Assembly: GCA_019454045.1 (NCBI GenBank)
Contig: SKCR01033472.1
Coordinates: 433,712-497,711, forward strand
Direction: 5' to 3'
Origin: Zanthoxylum bungeanum
Lineage: Eukaryota; Streptophyta; Magnoliopsida; Sapindales; Rutaceae
DNA: 64,000 nt
Of this stretch, positions 9,276 to 18,947 are shown in pieces. The notes beneath the pieces are model-generated. The model had not been told where the DNA came from and did no database searches. It saw only the letters and a list, made by a program, of their open reading frames with translations. Within the stretch, counting starts at the first letter, position 1. Every line of letters begins with the position of its first letter. Both the position numbers and the translations under genes were made by a program.

Positions 9276-11475
9276 TAGGTTTAAGCATGAAATACTTTAG
9301 GTTAAAATTTGGGTAAAATTGATTGAAGCATGTTCTTGTGAAATTTGATGAATGAGTATACTTATATGTATGTTAAATGACATAATATGAAATCAATTTT
9401 ATGAAAAATGCATTGGATGATTTTTCCCCAAAAATTTCACCTTGGCCGAATGGTATGTTACATTTGATGTATTGGAATTTTTTGTGTTTAAGATCATTGG
9501 ATGACTTAGAACGTATACGGGACGTAGATTAGTAATTCAATCGGATTGAAAAACAAATCGACACAAAAAACTTACCTTGGCCGAATCAACAAGGACATGA
9601 AATGGAGTTGATTTTTTGATAAAATTAATGTTGGACATTTATTTTGCAAAATACATGATTAATAAATTAAATGGGTATTTTTGAAATATTTGGTTTAATG
9701 TATTAATCTTGGTATTACACTTTAATTAATTGGACTTTAATGTTTGGAATATAAAATTTAATTAATGGGCTTAATTGGTGAATGGGCTTTTAATATTGTA
9801 TTTGGGCATAATGGGCTTGGTTGGACCAAGTAGATTTGGGCCAAAAGGATTGGATCCAATTTGGGCCTAAATCACTCCATTAAGTCCAAATATAATATAA
9901 TGGGCTTTAATAATTTAATGGGCCTTATGGGCTTAAAATTGGTTTTATGGCATTTAAGGGTGATTCCTTATTTGGGCTTGGTAATTGGGTTTGACCCACA
10001 TTGACCAAAGCCCAAGCCTTAATAAATCAATTGAAAGCCCATTTGACTTGAATTAAATTAAACATTGGTTGTTAGTTGGGCTTTGAGACCCAATAGAATT
10101 AGATTTAGAATCTAAGTCTTTAAAGCACATTAAAAGTGTAAACATTTAATTTGGAATTAAATAATTGAATTAGTATTGAATACGAATTAAATCAGATTTA
10201 ATTAGTAGTTCGATATAATTCGCGAATTCGTACCTTATGTACTTATTCTCAATCGAGTAGGACTCGCGCAAAATCAAACCGTTGGTTGAACATTGGATGA
10301 TCACTTAAACAAAGACTAATTAATTGGATTAGATTGGTTGTAGAAGCATGTCTTGTTTGAATATATATGTATGTGATGAATGAATAGTGTATATCGGATG
10401 GATATTAGAAGGGAAAGGGTAATTTTAGAAATTATTGTAAATTTGGAATTTATAAATTAGACCTGCGTGTCCAGCCTTATCTCTTTATCTCTTTGTATTC
10501 TCTTCTCACCTAATTCCCCTCAATGTAAATGAGGTTTCTCTTATTGTATTATGTAATTGGGTAGAAGTAGAATAGTGCTAGCGGGAGAGAGGAAAGGGGA
10601 GTGATTTGTTCTAGGAACAAGTTGTTTATATATCCATCCGCATATCACTATTAATTTACTTTACGCGCTTTATGATGTTTTAGAAGCATGCTTAAGGGTG
10701 TATGATGATGAGACCTAACGAAGATAAATAAATTGGTTGCCAATTACGCGAAAATCCCTCAATTTATATTAAGCAAATATCCTTCCATTGAATGATTCTT
10801 GTTCAAGATCCGAAGTTGGCATTGGTTTGTTTTTGACCAAAGTCAAGACCTTTGTCAATCAAGGATGTACTTGAATCATGAGAGTTTTGTTGCATATCGG
10901 TGTCTTGTCCAAATCGTGATTTTTATTGGCCAAAGTCAAGATCACTTTTTGTCCAATGACATTGATTACGAAACTTTCCTCGTCAATGGGTCCCGCTTAA
11001 CTGGAATCATTAGGTTTGTTTTGGCCAAAGCCAAGGCCTAGATGATTCGGAGGATAGGGTTAGGAAAATGTATTGGATACATTGACATTATATATATGTT
11101 TCGGACTTGGATGTCCACCTAACCGGATCTAGGAATTGGATGAGATCCAATTGATCATGGAGATCTACCTAAGTTGAATAGCATACAATTTTTATTGGCC
11201 AAAGTCAGTGTGTTGTGTGTTATTTAACGGGATCCTAGCCCACTAGGAAATTCGATTTCCCGAGTTCTCTACAGAGGGTTAGAGACTTGAAGAAAATAGT
11301 GGGAGGCTATTATTGAATTTGCAATTTCGTTCAGATATTTAGCCTTACGCGTATTTCAAAATTATTTCGTCAATATTTTAATAATTAGTTGGACTAATAT
11401 ATTGTTATTTTACTTGTAACAGTTTGACTGTACCCATAACATCGTTGACTTTATAGTTGGACTATAGTTGTCAAG
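9276..11475 (+). other. E1 untranslated leader, 2.2 kb, structured by repeated motifs
   Basis: No credible gene lies between PBS and gag. It has three zones. About 9765-10090 has roughly 13 TGGGC words on both strands within ~330 bp. About 10835-11209 has four copies of a GGCCAAAGTCAAGA-type motif at 10835, 10928, 11023 and 11198. About 11380-11465 repeats AGTTGGACTA just before gag. An 80-codon frame at 10799-11041 has a counterpart in the E2 leader, but it spans the repeated motif and is probably not coding. The same zones occur in E2, E3 and E4. Confidence 0.75.
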
Positions 11476-12195
11476 ATGACTGGCAAAGGTAATATCCGCG
11501 ACATAATCATGGGCGATAATGTCTTCAAAGGGACAAACTTTGCCGACTGGGAAATGAACCTCAAGATAGTGCTTGGGGCTGAGAGGGTACTGTATACTAT
11601 TCAGAGGCCTCTCCCGCCTAAACCCACTGAGCCACTGGAACTAGAGTTATGGAAGACTCATAGTGACGATTGTGACCAAGCTCAGTCAGTTATGCTAGCT
11701 GCAATGACCCAGCATTTCAGACGCTAGAATAGGGACTTGGATCCCTATAACATGATGGCAAGATTGCGTGATCTCCACCGCACCAACAAGCGGATGGAGA
11801 GGTACGAGCTAGTAAAGAAACTCTTCCGCTCCCGGATGACAGATGGCACATCAGTTGAGGTCCACGGGACTCAAATGATCGCTAACATAGATGAGTTGGC
11901 CAAGATGGGCATTGTCTTGGAGGCAGAGCTGACGATTGATATGCTATTACAATCGCTGCCCGATACTTGGAAACAAATCATCATCAACTATAAGTTGATG
12001 GATACTGACGACACTCTTGGAGAGTTGTTGTCCGTGCTGAAGGAGTCCGAAAGGGAACTCCTAAAGGGGAGCAAGCGCGAGGCGCATTATGCATCGACCT
12101 CTCATGCGCCAAAGGCTGGGCCCAAGGCAATTGGAGGTGCGAGGAAGAGGAAGTTCAAGAAGAAAGGGCAAAAGCAAGTTGACAGTGGCTTCTAG
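11476..12195 (+). pseudogene. gag: E1 gag, interrupted by an in-frame TAG
   Basis: This is the capsid precursor of E1. The start at 11476 is the first ATG after the AGTTGGACTA repeats and gives MTGKGNIRDIIMGDNVF. A copia Gag domain follows with the W of FADWEMNLKIVL and a tail of acidic residues. The frame is stopped by TAG at 11725-11727 (after QHFRR) and resumes in the same frame with DPYNMM, MARLRDLHRTN, YELVKKLFRSRM, DELAKMGI and LLQSLPDTW, ending at a TAG at 12193. Total length would be about 240 codons. The zinc knuckle expected at the Gag C-terminus is not in this frame but in the overlapping pol frame, so a shift separates them. Gag core motifs are well preserved. Confidence 0.9.
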
Positions 12196-13552
12196 GAAGC
12201 CAAAGGACAAATCTCGAGACATCTGCCTCAACTGCGGCAAGAGGGGTCACTGGAAACGTGACTGCCGAATGAGCAATGGGCAGAGAGGAGGATATCAAGG
12301 CTGGCAAGCCATCGCCTCTGGTATGTTTGTTATTGAGATAAATATGAATACTTCTAGTTTTAAAAATTGGATTTTTGATTCTGGTTGTGGTGCTCATATT
12401 TGTACTGATGTGCAGGATCTGCAGGATAGCAGGGTTCTGGCGTCAGGGGAGATGGATCTACGGGTCGGAAACGGAACACCTGTTGCTGTTTTGGCCGTAG
12501 GGACTTTTGTTTTAGAACTGCCCTCAGGGCATGTACTTAAACTTTTGAACTGTTATTTTGTACCTAGTTTAACTAGGAATATTATATCTGTATCTTTGTT
12601 AACCCAGCAGGGTTACACTTTTGTATTTAGAAACACTGGGTGTTATTTATATAAAAGTGATGCAGAAATTTGCACAGCTGTTGCAAATAACGGTCTTTAT
12701 ATTTTGAATATAAATGAATCTCCTAAAATGACAAACAAAAGGCTCAAAAGGAGTAATCTAAAAGATGAAGCTTACATGTGGCATTGTCGTCTAGGACACA
12801 TCAACAAGACTCGCATATCCACACTTTCAAAGAGTGGGTACTTGGACGAATTTGATCCCAATTCATATGACGTCTGCGAATCTTGTCTTTTAGGCAAAAT
12901 GCCTAAATCACCTTTTAGCGGTAAAGGTGAACGTGCCACAGAACTGTTGGCTCTCGTTCATACTGACGTATGCGGGCCCATGTCTAGCCAGGCTAGAGGT
13001 GGATTTCACTACTTCGTAACCTTTACAGATGATGCATCTCGTTACGGTTATGTGTATCTTATGAGACACAAGTCGGAAACTTTTGAGAAATTCAAAGAGT
13101 TTCGACACGAAGTGGAGAAACAAACAGGGAAGAGTATTAAGACATTACGGTCAGACCGTGGTGGGGAATACTTAAGTTATGAATTTCAAGATTACTTAAA
13201 AGAATATGGTATTCTTTCACAGTGGACTCCTCCTGGAACACCGCAATTAAACAGTGTGTCCGAACGAAGAAACCGCACCTTGTTGGACATGGTAAGGTCA
13301 ATGATGAGTCGCACTGAGCTACCAATATCCTTCTGGGGATACGCATTAAACAGTGCTATACTTATTTTGAATAAGGTACCGTCGAAGTCTGTTGAACAGA
13401 CTCCATATGAGATATGGACAGGAAGGAAACCATGTTTCTCTTTCCTGAAGATTTGGGGATGCTGGGCATATGTTAAACGTTTGGAAGGTACCAAACTTGA
13501 ACCCAAATCTGATAAATGCCTTTTCGTAGGATATCCTAGGGAAACCAAATGA
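12089..13552 (+). pseudogene. pol: E1 pol part 1: zinc knuckle, protease, integrase
   Basis: The frame overlaps the end of gag. Its first residues are out of Gag frame; true homology begins at the CCHC knuckle CLNCGKRGHWKRDC. The aspartic protease follows with DSGCGAHIC (a DSG active-site motif), then integrase: the HHCC finger (HCRLGH ... CESCLLGK), the catalytic core with first Asp in HTDVCGP, second Asp in RSDRGGEY and Glu in SERRNR. The spacing between second Asp and Glu is 35 residues, as in a D,D(35)E core. All catalytic residues are present, so this is the best-preserved part of E1. It ends at a TGA at 13550-13552 that replaces a codon in the conserved GYP..TK..YYFY region; the frame continues directly after it. 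Confidence 0.93.
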
Positions 13553-14293
13553 TATTACTTCTATCACCCGCAAGAGAACAAAGTATTTGTTGCTCTACAT
13601 GCATTTTTCCTTGAGAAGGATTTTATAAATGCAGTGGTAAGTGGGAGGAAAGTAGAACTCGATGAAGATCGTAGTGATACTGTTCCTGGCAATGAATCAA
13701 CGACGGAACAAGAACAGACCGTCCGGGATGAGTCTGTACCACAAACTTCACATACACAAGGACCGCGTAGGTCGGAGAGAGTCAGAACAGTACCTGAGAG
13801 GTATGGGTTCCTGATCTCACCTCATGTAGATATTAATCTTATTGAGGATAATGAGCCGGCTACGTATGAGGAAGCGATACAAAATATCGATTCCGCTTTA
13901 TGGCGAGAAGCCATGAAGTCCGAGATGGATTCCATGTACGCCAACCAAGTTTGGACACTGGTTGATGCACCAGAAGGCGTAAAGCCTATTGGATGCAGAT
14001 GGATCTTCAAGAAGAAGACCGACATGGATGGCAACGTACAAACGTACAAAGCTAGGCTTGTAGCGAAGGGGTATCGTCAACAATACGGTATTGATTATGA
14101 CGAAACCTTCTCACCCGTTGCCATGATTAAATCCATTCGGATAATGCTTGCAATAGCTGCATATTTCGACTTCGAGATATGGCAGATGGACGTTAAGACC
14201 GCTTTCCTTAACGGAAACCTTTTGAAAGATGTTTATATGCAACAGCCTGACGGTTTTATCGTGCCAAGACTTGCAACAAGGTTTGTAAGTTAA
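13553..14293 (+). pseudogene. pol: E1 pol part 2: integrase C-terminus and RT N-terminal half
   Basis: It continues in the same frame as part 1 after the TGA, beginning YYFYHPQENKVF (the integrase tail). A poorly conserved linker holds RRSERV, then comes the RVT_2-type reverse transcriptase with ALWREAMKSEMDSM, GCRWIFKKK, YKARLVAKGY, DETFSPVAM and QMDVKTAFLNG, the last carrying the first catalytic Asp. At about 14270 a base loss shifts the frame and the ORF ends in out-of-frame residues at 14293. Reading the next frame restores CKLNRSIYGLKQASR at 14290-14330, which shows that the break is a simple indel. Confidence 0.92.
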
Positions 14294-15015
14294 ATCGATC
14301 CATTTATGGATTGAAGCAAGCATCACGGTCATGGAATCAGCTTTGATGAGATCATAAAAGAATATGATTCGTGCAAAACGCAGATGACCCTTGTGTATAC
14401 AAGAAGGTTAGTGGGAGAGCACTTACTTTTATTGTCCTTTATGTCGACGATGTATTGCTTATAGGCAATGACATTCCCATGCTAACGTCGGTGAAAGCTT
14501 GGCTTTCATTAAAATTCTCCATGAAAGATCTGGGAGAAGCAGCTTTATTCTTGGAATAAAGATTACCGGGATAGATCTAGAAAGCTGCTTGGACTCTCCC
14601 AGAGTACATACATTGATAAAGTGTTGAAGCGATTCAACATGGAACAATCCAAGAGGGGATTGGTTCCAATGGTACGTGGCACCTCTCTGTCAAGGACATG
14701 TGTCCTAAGACTCAGGAAGAGAGAGACAACATGAGTCGGATACCGTTCGCCTCGGCAGTCGGATCGATCATGTATGTCATGATATGTACACGACCTGATG
14801 TCTCATATGCTTTGAGCATGTGCAGTCGCTATCAGGCCGATCCAGGTGAAGGTCACTGGATAGCAGTTAAGAATATCCTTAAGTATCTTAAACGAACTAA
14901 GGATGCTTTCTTAATATATGGAGGTGGAGAACTTGCGGTATCTGGGTATACCGATGCAAGTTTCCAAACCGACAAGGTGACTACAGGTCACAATCCGGGT
15001 ACATTTTTTGTTTGA
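14294..15015 (+). pseudogene. pol: E1 pol part 3: RT catalytic centre and connection
   Basis: After the shift the frame reads IYGLKQASRSWNQ, then breaks again near 14340 and 14365. From about 14371 it is open and carries the RT active site YVDD at 14440-14451, in VLYVDDVLLIGND, then SMKDLGEA. Another break near 14555 precedes the block DNMSRIPFASAVGS, MYVMICTRPDVSYAL and [10 protein letters not shown]. The last is the first acidic motif of RNase H. The YVDD is intact. At least four indels cut this third of pol, all in a segment whose flanking residues are highly conserved, which fits either very recent decay or base-calling errors. Confidence 0.9.
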
Positions 15016-15373
15016 ATAACGGAGCAGTGAGCTGGAAATCTTCCAAGCAAGATACTGTTGCCGATTCAACAACAGAAGCGGAGTACATCGCTGCATCTGA
15101 AGCAGCAAAGGAGGCAGTTTGGATCAGAAAGTTCCTAATCGGATTAGGAGTAGTCCGTTAGCAGCAGAGCCCGTTCCATTGTATTGTGACAATAACGGGG
15201 CTATAGCGCAGGCTAAGGAACCAAGGTCTCATCAACGGTCCAAGCATGTTCTTCGACGTTACCATCTGATTAGGGAGATTATACATCCTGGCGATGTAAA
15301 GGTCGAGAAGGTCACATCAGATGATAACATTGTAGATCCGCTGACGAAGGCTGTTCTTCAGCAAGTTTTTTAA
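15016..15373 (+). pseudogene. pol: E1 pol part 4: RNase H
   Basis: RNase H removes the RNA strand during cDNA synthesis. Motifs are [35 protein letters not shown], then PVPLYCDNNGAIAQA, KHVLRRYHLIREII and DPLTKA, with a stop at 15371-15373. The acidic residues of TEAEY and of CDNNGA are present. A shift near 15010 separates it from the preceding Asp motif, and another near 15160 lies between LIGLGVV-like and PVPLY text. The PPT and 3' LTR follow within 70 bp, the normal copia spacing. Confidence 0.9.
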
Positions 15374-15423
15374 ACGACACATACATAGTTCGGGCATTAG
15401 ATGCTTGAGTGACTGGCTATAGG

Positions 15424-15436
15424 CCAAGTGGGAGAT
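15424..15436 (+). promoter_or_regulatory. E1 polypurine tract
   Basis: CCAAGTGGGAGAT lies immediately before the 3' LTR. It is the plus-strand primer site. The same tract appears inverted at 28158, 51449 and 58409, next to the 3' LTRs of E2, E3 and E4. Confidence 0.85.
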
Positions 15437-17417
15437 TGTTAGACATTATGTCCCATAGCGTCACTGTTTGTAAATGATATTGTATTATTGTACAAAAATT
15501 AACTATGTGATAATGAAATTGCCTTTTGCCGTTTTGTAATGTTATTTACTTTGATATAAAATGGCGAAAGTCCATATGATTAGCCCGGATTGAGATGATA
15601 TGAGACAGTATCAATCCATAAAGGTTTAATCATTAAATATCCCTAGTCGTAGTATTATCGAGATCGGACATCGATAATGCGGAATAGACTAGTATTGCGC
15701 TTGTGCACGTGTGAGGGCACAACGGCATAGTTCTCATATATTTAAGTATTGGATACTTATGCAAGTGTGATAGGAGGTTGTGTTTTACCGATGGTACGGA
15801 AAACAGCTTCGCTCTGGATAGACCCCGCGGAATCCCATTGGTAGTATGTCTGCGTGTCTATGGGAGGCCGCATCAGGGTAGGTGTATATGGTCTTAACCT
15901 GAGACTTACATCGCTAGTACTTGCGACAATCGGTAAACTTTGGTTTTGGTGGTTGGGGACCTTAACCGGTTCTGTGTACACCTCTTATGGGTTTATCGAG
16001 AATCGTAGTGTACTGGATGTGATGTCGAGATGGAAGTATCACTTCAGACATATGGAGGTGATGATCACGCAGGACACAGAACTAGTACTCTATAAAAGGT
16101 TGCAACCGTCGGGACAATATGACCAGGTCAGGATTGTCCAATTTAAAGAGACTGGTTGCTGGATGTCCGATATATGTTTCGTACGGGGCAGACACATCTC
16201 CAGCCCCAGGCCTAACATGTGATCATCCGATACTAGATCGATGTACGCAATATTACGGTATACTACGCTTGATACAGATCTTATATTCCTATAAGAATAT
16301 TTCTGGAGAATTGGGTAGGCATGGCGCTTTGCTAGAAGCCAACCTTGTCTTGTAAATCGGTAAAGACGTAGTACGAGGTACGTACGTGTTCGGATTATCC
16401 GACGACCGGATTTACTGCCAAAATATCCGGAGATCTCTTGGGTCGCTTCCTGAAGATTCACCTATGATATTTGATTCAGACTTAATTAATCTTGGATTAA
16501 TTACGGAGAAACTTTATCTCGGATAAAGTGCCTAGTTAAGAGAGAGAACGATTAATTTAGAATTAATCGACAAAATTATTATATTCGATATAATAATCGA
16601 AATTCGATTTCGACGCGAAATTAAAATTAGATTTTAATTCGGGTAAACGAGTTAGTTTAGAATTAATTCGTTAGCGACGTAAATAATAATTTCGCTAGGC
16701 GCAATTATTTATTTAAATTCGATTGAATTAACGTCGCGACGTAAGTTCGGTATTTCGGAAATATCGAACCCGAACGCGTGAGTGGACGTGGGCCCACTTT
16801 CATTGGGAAACGTGTGGGGCCCACATGACACATGTCATTACATTGCATGGTGATAGTGTACAAAACACTCTATGGCATTGCATGGTAATAGTGTACAAAA
16901 CACTCTATGGCATTGCATGGTGATAGTGTACAATACACTCAATAGTTTTGCATGGAGTTTGAGTGTTTGACACTCTAAGCCATTGCATGGTTTGTGTCAT
17001 AGATTTATTATTAATTTAATAAAATTATGGCATAAATATAAATTGATTTTTGGTAAAACAAAATCAATTACACAAAACTCTTTCTCTCTCAAATTTCTCA
17101 CAATTGCCGTGAATCACCATTGACAAGGGCAAGGAAGATTTGATCTTCTATTCTCCATTTTTGCTAGCACAAGAAAGGGATCAAAGGAGGTGATAGGGAA
17201 ACCATCAAAGAGCTTGGAATACAAAAGCTTGGAGCTTCAAGTCTTCTTCCTCCTCTTGGCCGAATCTTCCAACACTTGGAGCTTCCACCATTTGATCATC
17301 TTCTTCATCACATAGCTTTGTAAGTATGATTCCGCCATGCTTCAAGTCTTTTATATATATTCATTTATAGTATTTCATATGCTTAATCTTGTTTGGGACA
17401 TATTATAGAAACCAACA
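15437..17417 (+). repeat. E1 3' LTR
   Basis: 1981 bp, near identical to the 5' LTR. It has TATAAAAGG at 16091, the hairpin ladder at 16483-16769 and the 35-bp array at 16841-17002. It ends ACCAACA. Many of the differences from the 5' LTR are one- or two-base indels, often in homopolymers. Confidence 0.95.
16483..16769 (+). repeat. Hairpin ladder in E1 3' LTR
   Basis: The same series of stems and 3-nt loops as at 8332-8616, with one or two single-base indels between stems (for example GGGTAAACG for GGGCAACG). Confidence 0.9.
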
Positions 17418-17422
17418 CTATA
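17418..17422. repeat. Target-site duplication of E1 (right), CTATA
   Basis: It matches 7281-7285. Confidence 0.9.
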
Positions 17423-18095
17423 CTAGTACATGACCCTGAAACTAGGGACTAGGGGCGTTACGTATCGTCGTCCTCTAGCTCTGAATCTAGGATCTGGGGC
17501 CGTTACGTATCGTCGTCCCCCTAGTCCAACTCTACATGTGCACATGTTATCCGTCGATTCCATAAGTTACAGCCTGAGGTGGGTTTTTCCCCCATGCCTC
17601 GAAAATCATAAAACTCAAGCTTTTTGACAACAATCTTTCTAAAACATCATAAATTGTAAAACAAATGAAATCAAACTTTGGCTAACACCCTATGTGCTTT
17701 AAAAGTAAGTCTTATATCGAAAAAAAAAACTTGAATGAAATCAGTTGAGAAAAGGGTCCACTCACTGATTAACCTTATTACCATTGATTTGGGTGCGACT
17801 GGGAAGATTCTTACAGAAAAGTTAAACCTCCATGTTATCTGAATATAGTTAGCATATTTAAACGAAGAAGCTAATTATAATCAAGAATGTAGTGCTTTGA
17901 TGTATGCTAATATGGAATCTTTAGAGTGCCCTCTAACTAACTTTTAGAATGGAATTTAAATGGCTAAAGTGGTCCTGAGAAAATGGCCACTTGTCTTCAA
18001 TGATTGTTATCCACCTCCTTAGCTTTTGTGAGGTGATTTAGATTGATCATTCTTTAATTTGGGTGAGAAATATGACTTCATTTCTTCTTAATAAC
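17423..18095 (-). repeat. Probable gypsy LTR, part 2 (continues from 7285)
   Basis: At 17440-17530 two units of a GGCGTTACGTATCGTCGTCC phrase are seen. A third, diverged unit (GAGGCGTTACATGTCACCGTCC) lies at about 7224 on the other side of E1, which confirms that E1 split this block. The far end, from about 17840, has no clear terminus. No coding sequence. Confidence 0.45.
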
Positions 18096-18690
18096 ACTCA
18101 CACCTAATAACACTCAAACAGCAAGCCATTCACGCATGCATACACCCATCCAGCAAACCTTCATTCACGCCTAATAATATTCATCTAGCAGCCCTCATTC
18201 ACGTCCACACAGCCCCATACTTCACTCCAAACAGCCTTAAACTGCACCTTTAAAACCGCGAACCAGTCCACTAAAAAACTGCACCAGAAACCGCACAAAA
18301 CACCCCAGAAAACTTAATGAAACTGCAAATAAACACCTAATATAACGACCAGAAAACCAGCAGTGAAAATAAAGGAAACATCGACTAAAAACAGCGAGTC
18401 GACGAAGGAAAACAACGAACCAGTAAATCGGAAAAGTTACAGAGCATCAACCCTTCCGACAACCGCGTAACGCACTTCCAAGAGGCGACTTAAGAGGTTA
18501 GACCTGAGGGCACCCCTTTTTATTTATTCTCGTTCCTTTTTTTTGTTATTTCTTCACATGCATATTGTGGATTCATGTATGTTGTGGCCATGGGATGAAT
18601 GAAATATGTGTTATCTCTTGCGGTATATCGGATGGAAACCCGGACGTAAATTCCGTAGCCGTATCCGAATGGATGGTAGTGCATTCTCTA
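18096..18690 (+). repeat. Partial family C LTR copy
   Basis: About 590 bp are almost identical to 19918-20512 inside the family C 5' LTR, from the ACACCTAATAACACTCAAAC region to GAATGGATGGTAGTGC. It lies 1.8 kb upstream of the full LTR and ends abruptly at both sides, so it is a separate fragment or a local duplication. Confidence 0.85.
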
Positions 18691-18947
18691 GTATATAACT
18701 ATCTGGATTGTACTTCACTTAACTCGACTGGACTCAAACTCTGGCTGAACTCTAATTCACTCTGACTCACACTGGTGAACTCCAAACCATAGTGACTGTA
18801 ACAGTATCCGCCCTCCCGAGCTCGTCCTCCGAGAATACCTGCAAAATAAGGAAATTAGGAATGTGGGGGTTAGATCGTTATTCGATCTAAGTGAGTGGAC
18901 GCAAAACTGAAAAACTTATATAAAAGCATTTGATTCAAAAAGCAAAG
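18691..18947 (-). repeat. Second gypsy-like LTR fragment
   Basis: It resembles 6795-6975 in the words TAGTGACTG..AACAGTATCC, CGAGCTCGTCCTCCG and AGTGAGTGGACG. No ORF. It borders the family C 5' LTR directly. Confidence 0.45.

Larger units (their letters stand above)
7286..17417 (+). mobile_element. E1: near-complete Ty1-copia retrotransposon, 10.1 kb
   Basis: Two LTRs of 1977 and 1981 bp, both beginning TGTTAGACATT, flank an internal region with PBS, a leader of about 2.2 kb, gag, protease, integrase, RT, RNase H and PPT in copia order (integrase before RT). A CTATA TSD surrounds it. The LTRs are almost identical by eye, so the insertion is young. The coding region nevertheless has a TAG in gag, a gag/pol frame change, a TGA in pol and several frameshifts. 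At 10.1 kb it is long for copia; the excess lies in the LTRs and leader. It cannot be autonomous as written, but see the finding on indel-type differences and possible sequence error. Confidence 0.96.
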
